In this document: one piece after another, positions 16,809 through 25,506 of the stretch
Position numbering within the stretch: the stretch's first letter is position 1
Layout of the letters: each line of letters starts with the position of its first letter
NCBI GenBank assembly: GCA_025355325.1
Contig: JANXZX010000130.1
Coordinates: 1-45,562, forward strand
DNA from: Geobacteraceae bacterium
Lineage (GTDB): Bacteria > Desulfobacterota > Desulfuromonadia > Geobacterales > Pseudopelobacteraceae
Reading direction: 5' to 3'
Length of the DNA: 45,562 nt
Translations under genes and position numbers: made by a program
Notes under the pieces: model-generated
Seen by the model: the letters and a program-made list of their open reading frames with translations, nothing else
Told to the model about the DNA's origin: nothing
Database searches by the model: none

Positions 16809-18007
16809 ATTTAGCACTCCGGGATATACGGTATCATCGCGGCCGGTTCATTCTCACATCCATCGGACTGGGACTCCTTCTTGGGGTTGTTATCAGTATG
16901 GGCGGGATTTACCGGGGGCTTTTTGCCGACGCTCTGGCGGTGCTTGACAGCACAAAGGCTGATATCTGGGTGGTGCAGCAGAATACCAATGGCCCCTTTG
17001 CCGAAAGCTCACGCATTCCGGAGGATATCAAATACCGTATCAAGCTGGTGCCGGGAGTAGCAGAGGCGTCACCTCTTTCTTTTCAAACCATTCAGATAGA
17101 AAAAATGGGCAAACCCTTCCGTTTCTTTCTTATTGGCTATGACACAAATGGCTTTGGCGGGCCGCCGGAAATCGTTGCCGGAAGGAATATCCGTCAGAAA
17201 CACTACGAAATGGTTGTCGCCAAGGCGATGAAGATGGATATAGGCGAAAAAATCCACCTGGGCCTCCACGACTATACCGTTGTCGGGATAACCGGAAAGG
17301 TGGTTTCATCGGGTGGTGACCCTGCCGCTTATGTGTCACTTGCCGATGCCCAGGATATACAGTTCAAAAAAGATAACGATGCCATCAGGAACGATCGGGA
17401 GCGGATCGGAACGAATCTGGCAGCTATTCAGTCTATCTCTCCCTCCCAGGCAAAATATCTGAAACAGAATATTGCCGGTATCACAGAATCAACTCACACG
17501 GTGAATACCATTGTGGCACGCCTGGCACCGGGAGCGAATCTTCACGAAGTACAGGAGCTGATCAGTCGCTGGAACCATTTTCGGCCAATCTCCGTGGAAG
17601 AACAGACGAAGATTCTTACCAAAGGGATGATCGAGAAGGCACGGATGCAGCTTGGACTGTTCCGGATCATCCTGCTGGTCATTTCGGCGGTCATCATCGC
17701 GTTGATAATCTATACTTCGACCCTCGATAAAATCAGGGTAATTGCCACCTTGAAGCTGATCGGTTCGCAAAACCGGGTGATTATCGGCATGATTCTTCAA
17801 CAGTCGCTGCTGATGGGCTTTATTGCCTACTTCATAGGGTATGGCCTGATTCTCCTTACCTATGAGAACTTTCCACGCCGGATAGTCCTGGAAGCGTTTG
17901 ACCTGCAGGTATTATTCGTCATCGTTATTGCGATCTGTACTATTTCAAGTTTTGTCGGTATTCGGAAAGCGCTCAAGGTTGAGCCTGCGGAGGCTCTCGG
18001 TGGATAA
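16805..18007 (+). CDS. ABC exporter permease, MacB/DevC type
   Basis: This is a 400-residue permease with the FtsX/MacB arrangement: one TM helix at the N-terminus (about 15-40), a large periplasmic domain (about 45-275) and three TM helices in the C-terminal 130 residues (starting about 280, 325 and 365). It ends with the typical RKALKVEPAEALGG. No ATPase domain is fused, which places it closer to DevC or the LolC-type permeases than to full MacB. With the adaptor, TolC and the ATPase downstream it forms a complete tripartite exporter (MacAB-TolC or DevBCA-TolC type). The substrate could be a lipid, peptide or toxic compound. Confidence 0.9.
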   Translation: MNLALRDIRYHRGRFILTSIGLGLLLGVVISMGGIYRGLFADALAVLDSTKADIWVVQQNTNGPFAESSRIPEDIKYRIKLVPGVAEASPLSFQTIQIEKMGKPFRFFLIGYDTNGFGGPPEIVAGRNIRQKHYEMVVAKAMKMDIGEKIHLGLHDYTVVGITGKVVSSGGDPAAYVSLADAQDIQFKKDNDAIRNDRERIGTNLAAIQSISPSQAKYLKQNIAGITESTHTVNTIVARLAPGANLHEVQELISRWNHFRPISVEEQTKILTKGMIEKARMQLGLFRIILLVISAVIIALIIYTSTLDKIRVIATLKLIGSQNRVIIGMILQQSLLMGFIAYFIGYGLILLTYENFPRRIVLEAFDLQVLFVIVIAICTISSFVGIRKALKVEPAEALGG

Positions 18008-18011
18008 GGCA

Positions 18012-18713
18012 ATGTATGCGATTGAAGTGGAAAATCTGACCAAAATTTACGGTAAAGGCGACAGTGCCGTCACTGCTCTGGCGGATGCCAGTATTCAGGT
18101 TAAGCCGGGTGAACTGGTCGCCATACTCGGCCCTTCCGGTTCGGGTAAGACGACCCTGCTGACCTGCATTGGACTGATCAATGAACCGACACACGGCAAA
18201 GTCGTTATCGACGGCACTACTGTCGCCGATGGTGGCTGGCATGGCGGCATTGACCTGAAACGGATGCGCCGGGAAAAACTCGGCTTTATCTTTCAGGCTC
18301 ATAACCTGATTCCGTTTTTAACCGCCCGGGAAAATGTTATGGTGGCGCTGGAGATAAATAATTTTTCGCGAAACGAAGCTAAGGCCCGGGCGGCGGAACT
18401 TCTTGTTTCCCTGAATCTTGGCCATCGGCTGAACAATTATCCGTCTGCTCTTTCCGGTGGCGAAGCCCAACGGGTTGCAATTGCCAGGGCCTTGGCCAAC
18501 AAGCCGAAAGTAATTCTGGCAGATGAACCGACTGCTGCTCTTGATACCGAGAATGGCAGAAACGTGATGATTCTTCTGAAAAAACTGGCAATGGAAAATC
18601 ATTCTGCTATCTTGGTGGTCACCCACGATCATCGGATGGTGGAGGGCTTTGACAGGATTTTTCATGTCAGCGATGGTCGGATTGACACAGAGAAGTACAA
18701 CAGCGAAAGCTGA
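18012..18713 (+). CDS. ABC exporter ATP-binding protein, MacB/LolD/DevA type
   Basis: This is a 233-residue ATPase. It has Walker A GPSGSGKTT (40-48), a Q-loop Gln95, signature LSGGEAQR (147-154), Walker B VILADEP (167-173) and switch His205 in THDH. The start at ATG 18012, just after the permease stop (18005-18007), is chosen because the protein then begins MYAIEVENLTKIY like its relatives; a frame extending back to 17898 would overlap the permease gene with no supporting homology. It powers the exporter encoded by the three preceding genes. Confidence 0.93.
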   Translation: MYAIEVENLTKIYGKGDSAVTALADASIQVKPGELVAILGPSGSGKTTLLTCIGLINEPTHGKVVIDGTTVADGGWHGGIDLKRMRREKLGFIFQAHNLIPFLTARENVMVALEINNFSRNEAKARAAELLVSLNLGHRLNNYPSALSGGEAQRVAIARALANKPKVILADEPTAALDTENGRNVMILLKKLAMENHSAILVVTHDHRMVEGFDRIFHVSDGRIDTEKYNSES

Positions 18714-18733
18714 TCCTGTTGTGGAGAATATCC

Positions 18734-19405
18734 ATGTACTGTAACAAAATGCTCGCGCTGCAACAACTCTACCGTACGGCGTCGTTTCTGGCGCTGATCA
18801 CCATTTTCTACAATATCGCCGAAGGGGTGGTTTCGGTCTGGCTCGGTGCAGGAGATGAGACCATCGCTCTGTTCGGGTTTGGCCTTGATTCATTCGTGGA
18901 AGTAATCTCCGGCATCGGAGTCTGGCACATGATCAAACGGTTCGGCAAGGGTGAACATGAGGATCGCGACCCTTTTGAAATCAGAGCTCTGCGCATTACC
19001 GGCGGCGCGTTCTTTGTTCTCGCCGTCGGACTGGTGATAACTGCTATTGTTTCAATCCTGCAGGGACACAATCCTGATACCACCAAATGGGGTATTGTTG
19101 TGTCGGTGGTCTCCATTGTCGCAATGCAGGCCCTCCTTCACTACAAGGTAAAAGTCGGGACCGCTCTCAATTCTCCTGCCATACTGGCCGATGCAGCCTG
19201 CACCCGCACCTGTCTGCAGCTCTCCGTGATACTGCTGATAAGCAGTGTCGGCTATGCTGTGACCGGCATCGGTTATCTGGATTCAATCGGGAGTATCCTT
19301 ATTGCTGTTTTCTCCATCCGCGAAGGTCGGGAAGCGCTGCAAAAGGCCCGCGGGATCGCCTGTTCCTGCTCGTGCAGCTGCCCGACTCCGGGTGACAAAA
19401 CATGA
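18734..19405 (+). CDS. Cation diffusion facilitator-like transporter
   Basis: This is a 223-residue membrane protein with about six hydrophobic helices. YNIAEGVVSVWLG and GFGLDSFVEVISGIGVWHM match helices one and two of CDF metal exporters, and AILADAACTRTCLQLS matches the helix-five region; the LDSFVE and LADAACTRTC acidic residues would form the metal site. The cytoplasmic C-terminal CDF domain is missing and replaced by a short Cys-rich tail (ACSCSCSCP), which may bind metal. GGAG lies seven bases before ATG 18734. It follows the exporter ATPase by 20 bp and overlaps the J-domain gene by four bases, so it probably belongs to the TetR-controlled operon. Confidence 0.8.
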   Translation: MYCNKMLALQQLYRTASFLALITIFYNIAEGVVSVWLGAGDETIALFGFGLDSFVEVISGIGVWHMIKRFGKGEHEDRDPFEIRALRITGGAFFVLAVGLVITAIVSILQGHNPDTTKWGIVVSVVSIVAMQALLHYKVKVGTALNSPAILADAACTRTCLQLSVILLISSVGYAVTGIGYLDSIGSILIAVFSIREGREALQKARGIACSCSCSCPTPGDKT

Positions 19406-19692
19406 CCTATTACGACCTGCAGGAAGCGCTCGGCATTCTGGGGCTGAGAGATCGCTCCAGCATGGGAGAAATCAAAGCCCGTCATCGGGAACTGGTAAAA
19501 CGCTACCACCCGGATACCGGTAATCCGGACGGCGAGGAAACCATTCGCAAAATAAACGCTGCCTACCGGGTTCTGCTGGATTATGTGACAGAGTACCGCT
19601 TTTCGTTTGGCGAAGCTGAATTCTACGAACAGAATCCGGAGGAAAATATGCGGAGGCAATTCATGGATGTCCCCATGTGGGGAAAGAAGTGA
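19402..19692 (+). CDS. Small J-domain (DnaJ-like) protein
   Basis: This is a 96-residue protein whose first 65 residues form a J-domain: YYDLQEALGIL, a helix with KARHRELVKRY, the diagnostic HPD loop (HPDTGNPDG) and the following INAAYRVLLDY helix. The zinc-finger and substrate-binding parts of DnaJ are absent. J-domains stimulate the ATPase of DnaK-type chaperones. The ATG overlaps the stop of the CDF-like gene (ATGA), so the two are translationally coupled and may work on the same membrane protein. Confidence 0.88.
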   Translation: MTYYDLQEALGILGLRDRSSMGEIKARHRELVKRYHPDTGNPDGEETIRKINAAYRVLLDYVTEYRFSFGEAEFYEQNPEENMRRQFMDVPMWGKK

Positions 19693-19879
19693 GCACCAAA
19701 AACAAATATTCGGGTTAAAGTAAAGGAACCTGTTGATGAGTTATTATTCGACAAAGGCACAGGTGAAATACAAGGCGCGGGAAATGCCGGTCTGAGTGAA
19801 ATGGCTTTGGCTGGTGTCTCCTGTTATATCTGCAACACAGTGATGGTAATCGCTTGATACAAAGGTTAAAGGAGTTTGT

Positions 19880-20641
19880 ATGGAACATTTTCTGGCGACA
19901 GTTAAAGAAACGGTCAATCCGGCTACTCAACCGGTAGGTGTCAATCTGATTCGTGATCTTTCGTTGATTGATGGGTTGAAAATAAAGATGCGTGGCAAGC
20001 GGTTGACCATCTGCCAACAGATCGCCTATAGCCGGATGTACTCCTGGTCCACTTGGACAGATGCCGGTACAAGCCACTGTGCACTTGGAGCCGCCTGCAC
20101 CGGCATGATAGCTCCTCCTCAGCGGGTAATCGATGGCTCGGTCAATGCGGGGGTCTACCAGCAAACCAAGCAGGCCGCTGCGGCAATGCAGCAGCAGATG
20201 CCGCGAGTTGAGGCGGGCGTTGCGGGTGTCTTGACGTACCCGTTGACGCGACCTTTCCAGGGGGTGACTCCTGATCTGGTAGTGATCTACGTTAACTCTG
20301 CCCAGGCTATGCGTTTTGTACAAGCCTTCCTTTACCATCAGGGTGGCGAGTTCGTGATGAAATCATCCGGTGATGCGGGCGTATGTTCCCGGGCTGTAGC
20401 CCAAGTGAAATTGACCGGCGAACCGACAATAGAAATCCCCTGTATGGGCGATCGGCGTTTTGCTATGGCTCAAGATCACGAAATAATGGTTGGTATTCCA
20501 TTTGAGTGGTTAGATCGAGCCGCAGAGGGACTCGCAGCGACTCACAAGGCGGGAATCCGCTACCCGGTACCCTTCCAGATCCCTTCAGAATGTGATTTAC
20601 CGCCGGATTATATTACCGGTGAAGATGATACGGTTCTATAG
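19880..20641 (+). CDS. DUF169 family protein
   Basis: This is a 253-residue protein matching the DUF169 pattern: a Cys in RLTICQQIAYSRMYSW, a Cys-rich CALGAACTGM segment, the LTYPLTRPF region and a late GDRRFAMAQDHEIMVGIPFEWL block. The family is common in anaerobes and methanogens and its function is unknown; the conserved Cys residues suggest a metal or redox role. AAAGGAG precedes the ATG. It lies 187 bp after the J-domain gene and is probably a separate transcription unit, perhaps with the two downstream small genes. Confidence 0.85.
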   Translation: MEHFLATVKETVNPATQPVGVNLIRDLSLIDGLKIKMRGKRLTICQQIAYSRMYSWSTWTDAGTSHCALGAACTGMIAPPQRVIDGSVNAGVYQQTKQAAAAMQQQMPRVEAGVAGVLTYPLTRPFQGVTPDLVVIYVNSAQAMRFVQAFLYHQGGEFVMKSSGDAGVCSRAVAQVKLTGEPTIEIPCMGDRRFAMAQDHEIMVGIPFEWLDRAAEGLAATHKAGIRYPVPFQIPSECDLPPDYITGEDDTVL

Positions 20642-20674
20642 AAGACTTTTAGCTGCTTATGCAGAAGGTACATT

Positions 20675-20776
20675 ATGAAAAATCTGTTGGAATATCAATT
20701 CCTCATCCCGCTTGTTCTGCTACTTGGTTTTGCACCGTTTTATCCACAGCCGCACATAGGAGGTACAAAGTGTTAA
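20675..20776 (+). CDS. Very small membrane protein, 33 residues
   Basis: ATG at 20675 has AAGG about eight bases upstream. The product is one hydrophobic helix (FLIPLVLLLGFAPF) followed by YPQPHIGG. The APF-x-P-x-PH pattern resembles the start of small membrane proteins of about 60-70 residues that databases often label RND transporter; that comparison is from memory. The remaining half of such proteins is absent, so this may be a shortened form. Its last codons contain the AGGAGGT ribosome site of the DsrE-like gene and its stop overlaps that gene's GTG start, so the two are probably translationally coupled. Confidence 0.45.
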   Translation: MKNLLEYQFLIPLVLLLGFAPFYPQPHIGGTKC

Positions 20777-21234
20777 TACGACTTTTTATGGTGCTGCTGG
20801 TGATAGTAATTTCTTCACCATCTCTGCATGCTGCTCAAAAACCTGATGACCGGGAAGCATTAGCAGGATTGAAAACCGCAAAAGTAATTTTTGACGTTCG
20901 AGTGGTAGATCTTGAAAAGTTGGTGTTCAATCTGAGACTGTTTAATGAGACCTTGGAGGGAATGGCTGCACAGGGGGTCAAATCAGACATGATAGTTGCT
21001 TTTCGCGGACCGGGGGTAAAGCTCCTTACGGCTACTGTAGTTGATGATGAGGCACTTGAACTTTTCCGGCGTATGAAAAAGAAAGGGGTTCAGTTTGAAG
21101 TATGCGCCGTGGCCATGCGAATATTCAAAGTTGACCCTGCGGGACTTATACCTGAAGTCAAGTTGGTTGCCAACGTATTCAATTCCCTGATCGGGTATCA
21201 GAACAAGGGCTATGCAATGATAGCCATTAATTAA
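20770..21234 (+). CDS. Exported DsrE-like protein
   Basis: This is a 154-residue protein. The GTG at 20770 is chosen because AGGAGGT (20758-20764) lies at ideal distance and the product then begins with a clean signal peptide (about 1-21, ending LHA); a longer frame from 20659 would bury it. The mature part matches periplasmic DsrE/DsrF-like proteins: a strand-rich start KVIFDV, FRGPGVKLLTA, and the GVQFEVCAVAM segment with the single conserved Cys. Such proteins are linked to sulphur relay, but the exported group has no assigned reaction. Confidence 0.8.
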   Translation: MLIRLFMVLLVIVISSPSLHAAQKPDDREALAGLKTAKVIFDVRVVDLEKLVFNLRLFNETLEGMAAQGVKSDMIVAFRGPGVKLLTATVVDDEALELFRRMKKKGVQFEVCAVAMRIFKVDPAGLIPEVKLVANVFNSLIGYQNKGYAMIAIN

Positions 21235-21258
21235 ATCTTGCGGTCAGGGATCCTCTAT

Positions 21259-24200
21259 TTATGACTCATTGTAAAGAGTGCTTATCACACTTCTGAGCGT
21301 AGATAACTTATAGGGCTTTTGAATAAACCCCGCCAACCCTTTGCCGACAAAACGCTGAGTAACCTCCTGTTCGTTATATCCGCTGGACATGATCACCTTC
21401 ACATCCGGCTGGATCCGGCGCAATTCCCGGAATGCCTGTTCGCCATCAAGACGCGGCATGGTGAGGTCGAGTATCACAAAACATATCTTATTCTGATGTT
21501 CCCTGAAGACGTCCAGCGCTTCTCTACCGTTCAGAGCCGTCACTACGTCAAATCCAAGTTCTTTCAGCATCTCGGTGCCGATTCCAATAACGGATTCTTC
21601 GTCATCAACCAACAGAACAGTCCCGCTCCCTTTCCACTCCGCGTGATGGTCACTGCCTCCATTGAACAGCTCTTTCGGCATCTCTCCGGCGGGCAGAAGT
21701 ACCTTGAACGAGGTACCCCGTCCTGGTTCGCTGTAGATCTTTATCGCCCCTTTATGCCCCCGGACAATTCCCAGTACAGCGGCCATCCCCAGACCACGCC
21801 CGGTAAACTTGGTGGTGAAGAAGGGATCAAATATTCTGGATGCAGTCTCCTTGTCCATTCCGCACCCTGTATCAGCAATCTCAAGCCAGACATAGAGGCC
21901 TTCAGGAATCTGCTCATTCAGCCATGCGCTGTTCAGATATCTCCTGTCGCACTGCATGCAACCGGTGCTCACTGCAATAACGCCGCTTTTGTCCCCTATC
22001 GCCTCGGAAGCGTTGATAACAAGATTCATGATGATCTGGCGGAGTTGGGTAGCGTCTGCATCTACTGTTGGCAGAGGAGTGGCAAAGTTGAACCTCAGTA
22101 CGCATTTCTTGGAAATAGAAACTTCCAGCATTTTTGTCATTTCTTCTACCAGACGGCTCATGTCTATAGGCTCAATAACAAATTTTCCTTTGCCGGAGTA
22201 GGCGAGCATCTGTTTTGCAAGGTCAGCTGCCCGGGTCGCAGCCTGCTCAACCTGATGCAGATTGTCTCGAACCGGTGATTCCGGATTGAGCCGCATCAAT
22301 GCGAGATCGGTATTGCCGACAATTGACGTCAGAAGGTTATTGAAGTCATGGGCGATACCTCCGGCAAGGACCCCGAGGCTTTCAAGCTTCTGTGCATGCA
22401 GGAGCTGTTTTTCAAGATTGAGCCGATCTTCCTCATTACGTTTACGATCAGAGATATCCATGAAATTGACGGCAATCGTTCCAGGCCCGCTCCGATACAC
22501 CTGTACGTCGAAGATGCCGTTGACCTTGCCATCATCGTAAGCTGTTTCAAAGGACTGTTGATCAAGTTCACCTGTTGCGACGTTCCGGTACATATCCGGA
22601 ATATTGGTGCCATTCAGTTCCGGGAATGCTTCCTCGATTATCTTCCCGATCAGTTCTTGGTGAGAAATGCCGAGCATCCTGTCGGCGGTCGGGTTGCCGC
22701 CGGTAAAGATCAGATCCCCGTTTAGATCCAATGTGTAAAAATGCATGGCGAGTGGCGATGACTCTACAATACGGCGGAACTTCTCTTCGCTTTGGCGTAA
22801 CGCCTCCTCCATCTGCTTGCGTTCGGATATGTCGCGCACAACGCCGCAATTTCGCTCCTCATCACCAAAGCAGACATAATTGGCGGCGATTTCTACCGGG
22901 TAAATCCGGCCGTCTTTACTGCGATGGCTTGATTCGAAGCGAAGAGTACCGTGTTTGCGCAATTCAGGGAACTGGCGCTGCATCAACTCTCGCGGACTGT
23001 TTGGGTCTATGTCGGAGACCTCCATTAACAGTAGTTCCTCTCGGGTATAACCGAGCGCCCGGCAGGCAGCATCATTAACATCTACGATATGACCATCCGG
23101 TGTGGCCCAGAAGAGTGAATCCGACACAGCATTGACAGAGACACGGGTGAATTGCAGCAGCTCTTCTGCCCGCCTTCGTTCTGTTATGTCGGAAGCAGCT
23201 CCGTACAGTATCATTTCGTCATCAGATGAGCCTTGCACGCAGCAGCATTTATCCGATATCCACCGAATGCTCTGATCCTTTGAGATAATCCTGAATGTGA
23301 GGTCATTTATGTCCCCCGGTCGCAGGTTAGCCAGTGCCGTAGCAGTGGCCTCCTTGTCGTTGGGGTGAACAATTGACAGCCAACAGCCACGTTCAAACAT
23401 TTCGTCGATACTGTAGCCCGATATTGTATTCAAAGCTCCGCCGATCCACTGAATACGGAATGGGGCAGTGCCTCTGCGCGAACATTTATGGACATAGTCT
23501 GAGGTAAGAGAGGCAAACTGGCGATAGTTCTCTTCGCTGGCTACCAGGGCCTCCTGTACCGTTGTGCGTTCATGGATCTCATTTTGAAGCGCTTCGGTAC
23601 TTTGCTCTACCTTATGGCGGAGTCGCAGGTTGAACAGGTAAAGGACGATGAGAGATAGCGCACCTGATATTGTGAAGGCTGTAGCGACAAAAGCCGCAGA
23701 AAAATCATCGTCCACCGGGATACGGATGGATTCGATTGCCCGTATGACACCGGTCGTCTCATTAAAACCACCCTGGCCGGTATAAATCTGCTGCAGCCCG
23801 CTCGGAGCCTCTTTGCGATTGCCATGGCAGCGAATGCAGGCTTGATTGGTTTCAAGGAACGGCTTAGCATAGACCAAATATTTTTGGCCGTTGATGGTCG
23901 TTATCTCGGAGTGGTCTTGCAGATCCCTGTTTGTGTTGAACAGCTTGATAAGTGCCGACTCTTTTTCATCAGCCTTGTTGACCGGGTTACGCGGATTATT
24001 GGCGGCCAGTTTATAGTAAACCGGAGGCAACCCATCTTTGGCCCTGTTTTTGTTGAAGAAGCCGTGCATGACACGGGTGACATATGACGAGGATAGAATT
24101 TCAGGGGCATAGAAGTCCTCTGCAATTTTGCCCTCATCGCGGGCCTTGTAATAGGTTGGGTGCATGACAAGCTGGATGTAATCGTGGAACGACCGATGGG

Positions 24201-24327
24201 ACAGCATAATGCTGTGAAGGTTTTCTTCGGCCTTATGAACCACATACTTGGAAACGGCAGTATATGTAAAAATGCCAAAAGTCGTTGCCAATGCAAGAGC
24301 AAACAGCAGCTGTCGGAAAAATTTCAT
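21259..24327 (-). CDS. Hybrid histidine kinase with c-haem DUF3365 sensor and three PAS domains
   Basis: This is a 1022-residue protein. TM helices at about 8-28 and 212-233 flank a periplasmic DUF3365 (Tll0287-like) domain containing CIRCH (164-168), a CxxCH motif for covalent haem c, so redox, oxygen or NO sensing is likely. Three PAS domains follow (about 262-385, 390-505 and 511-630), then H-box GGIAHDFNN with His660, N-box (NASEAIGD), G1 (DTGCGM), G2 (GRGLGM) and a C-terminal receiver domain (about 902-1020) with phospho-accepting Asp954. It is convergent with the DsrE-like gene and has no adjacent response regulator gene. Confidence 0.93.
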   Translation of the reverse strand: MKFFRQLLFALALATTFGIFTYTAVSKYVVHKAEENLHSIMLSHRSFHDYIQLVMHPTYYKARDEGKIAEDFYAPEILSSSYVTRVMHGFFNKNRAKDGLPPVYYKLAANNPRNPVNKADEKESALIKLFNTNRDLQDHSEITTINGQKYLVYAKPFLETNQACIRCHGNRKEAPSGLQQIYTGQGGFNETTGVIRAIESIRIPVDDDFSAAFVATAFTISGALSLIVLYLFNLRLRHKVEQSTEALQNEIHERTTVQEALVASEENYRQFASLTSDYVHKCSRRGTAPFRIQWIGGALNTISGYSIDEMFERGCWLSIVHPNDKEATATALANLRPGDINDLTFRIISKDQSIRWISDKCCCVQGSSDDEMILYGAASDITERRRAEELLQFTRVSVNAVSDSLFWATPDGHIVDVNDAACRALGYTREELLLMEVSDIDPNSPRELMQRQFPELRKHGTLRFESSHRSKDGRIYPVEIAANYVCFGDEERNCGVVRDISERKQMEEALRQSEEKFRRIVESSPLAMHFYTLDLNGDLIFTGGNPTADRMLGISHQELIGKIIEEAFPELNGTNIPDMYRNVATGELDQQSFETAYDDGKVNGIFDVQVYRSGPGTIAVNFMDISDRKRNEEDRLNLEKQLLHAQKLESLGVLAGGIAHDFNNLLTSIVGNTDLALMRLNPESPVRDNLHQVEQAATRAADLAKQMLAYSGKGKFVIEPIDMSRLVEEMTKMLEVSISKKCVLRFNFATPLPTVDADATQLRQIIMNLVINASEAIGDKSGVIAVSTGCMQCDRRYLNSAWLNEQIPEGLYVWLEIADTGCGMDKETASRIFDPFFTTKFTGRGLGMAAVLGIVRGHKGAIKIYSEPGRGTSFKVLLPAGEMPKELFNGGSDHHAEWKGSGTVLLVDDEESVIGIGTEMLKELGFDVVTALNGREALDVFREHQNKICFVILDLTMPRLDGEQAFRELRRIQPDVKVIMSSGYNEQEVTQRFVGKGLAGFIQKPYKLSTLRSVISTLYNES

Positions 24328-24622
24328 CAGTAACCCCTCAACCTACGCTCTACCAATTCTGCTGCTACAATAAATATTCAGAAGTCATATGCATACGCAA
24401 AATAACGGAATTATCAAAAATAACAATAGTTAATAGCACTGCGTTTCTCACCATAGAGTTGACTATGCTTGACTAATAACCCGATCACAATTGATCCGTC
24501 AATCCATGTGTATGGATATTGATATATTATCTTTCAATACGGAGCTGATTAAGCACTGATTTCCGGCCTTTGCCGGGCATAGCCGCCTGCAGCTCATATT
24601 TTTATCATTATAACCAAATATA
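24328..24622. other. Intergenic region between divergent genes
   Basis: This is an AT-rich spacer between the hybrid kinase gene (minus) and the NifX-like gene (plus). No open frame with a ribosome site, no tRNA and no strong hairpin was found. It presumably holds the kinase promoter, but no convincing -35/-10 pair was recognised on that strand. Confidence 0.4.
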
Positions 24623-24651
24623 TTGACATGCATATATTTGAATAGTATTTT
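24623..24651 (+). promoter_or_regulatory. Promoter of the NifX-like/DUF134 operon
   Basis: TTGACA (24623-24628), a 17-bp spacer and TATTTT (24646-24651) end 31 bp before the ATG at 24683, which also has GGGAG upstream. Confidence 0.65.
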
Positions 24652-24682
24652 GTGCCATATCACATAACAAAGGGAGTATTCA

Positions 24683-25063
24683 ATGAAAGTATGTTTCCCA
24701 GTAGACGGTAACCAGGGATTGGCCAGTCAGATATTCAACCATTTTGGCTCTGCTCCGGAATTTATCATTGTCGATGCTGCATCCAGTGAGTTCGAGTCTG
24801 TCAGTAATAGTGACAAAGTTCATCAGCATGGTGCATGTAACCCGGTTGCAGGTCTTGGCGGGCGTCATATTGATGCAATTGTTGTCGGTGGCATCGGTGG
24901 CGGAGCATTGCATAAATTGACTTCAGCCGGTATACGGGCGTTTAAGGCTCATGGTGGTTCGATTTCTGAAAATCTGGACATGTTGAAGCTTGGTACTCTT
25001 CACGAATATCAGCCAGGCCATACCTGTGGCGGTCACGGTCACTCCCATGGGTGTTCTCACTAA
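24683..25063 (+). CDS. NifX/NifB-domain family (dinitrogenase cofactor-binding-like) protein
   Basis: This is a 126-residue protein of the fold shared by NifX, NafY and the C-terminus of NifB. It shows MKVCFPVDGNQGLASQIFNHFGSAPEFIIVD at the N-terminus and VVGGIGGGALHKLTSAGIRAF in the middle. The tail is rich in His, Cys and Gly (HTCGGHGHSHGC), suggesting metal binding. Stand-alone members with this tail are common in anaerobes that do not need them for nitrogenase and often lie beside DUF134 genes, as here. A role in iron-sulphur or other metal cofactor handling is plausible but unproven. Confidence 0.85.
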   Translation: MKVCFPVDGNQGLASQIFNHFGSAPEFIIVDAASSEFESVSNSDKVHQHGACNPVAGLGGRHIDAIVVGGIGGGALHKLTSAGIRAFKAHGGSISENLDMLKLGTLHEYQPGHTCGGHGHSHGCSH

Positions 25064-25065
25064 TC

Positions 25066-25470
25066 ATGGCGCGGCCACGTAAGCCAAGAAATTGCAGCTG
25101 TCCGCACCGAGCGGGCTACTCCGCGGTTTTTAAACCTGCCGGTACATCGCTCAAAGATTTGGAGATCATCCGTCTTGCCCATGATGAACTGGAAGCACTG
25201 CATCTGTGTGACGGTAAAGATAAGTCTCAGATCGAGGCGGGCATCTGTATGGGTGTCTCACGCGGTACGATTCAACGGCTTCTTTCCAGCGCCCGGTGCA
25301 AAGTGGCACAAGCGCTTGTCGGGCAAAAAGCGCTGGCAATTACAGGCGAGCGGCCGGGACCGGGAGAGGGCGCCGTTGCAGGCCAGGTCGCCGGAGAGAA
25401 GTCTGAATCTCTGGATGAGTTATGTAAATATGGTAGCATACAGTTATATCAGAATGAGACGCTGATCTGA
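25066..25470 (+). CDS. DUF134 family protein
   Basis: This is a 134-residue protein starting at ATG 25066, two bases after the stop of the NifX-like gene; a GTG five codons earlier overlaps that gene. The start MARPRKPRNCSCPH, the FKPAG-T-L segment, and a helix-turn-helix that reads like a sigma-factor region 4 (DELEALHLCDGKDKSQIEAG, then MGVSRGTIQRLLSSARCKVAQAL) are the DUF134 hallmarks. It is likely a DNA-binding regulator, possibly of the metal-binding NifX-like partner. Confidence 0.88.
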   Translation: MARPRKPRNCSCPHRAGYSAVFKPAGTSLKDLEIIRLAHDELEALHLCDGKDKSQIEAGICMGVSRGTIQRLLSSARCKVAQALVGQKALAITGERPGPGEGAVAGQVAGEKSESLDELCKYGSIQLYQNETLI

Positions 25471-25506
25471 CTTGTTTGTTAACAGCAGCCTATTGGAGGA
25501 AATAAT

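Noticed and set aside
19693-19879. A 19-codon frame starting at 19736 with AAGGA upstream
   Set aside because: It is too short and lacks recognisable features; no evidence separates it from chance.
20659-20769. Longer N-terminus for the DsrE-like protein
   Set aside because: It would place 37 unrelated residues before a good signal peptide; the GTG at 20770 has a far better ribosome site.
22348-22725. Open frame on the plus strand opposite the haem kinase
   Set aside because: It is fully antisense to PAS and kinase domains with clear homology and has no independent support.
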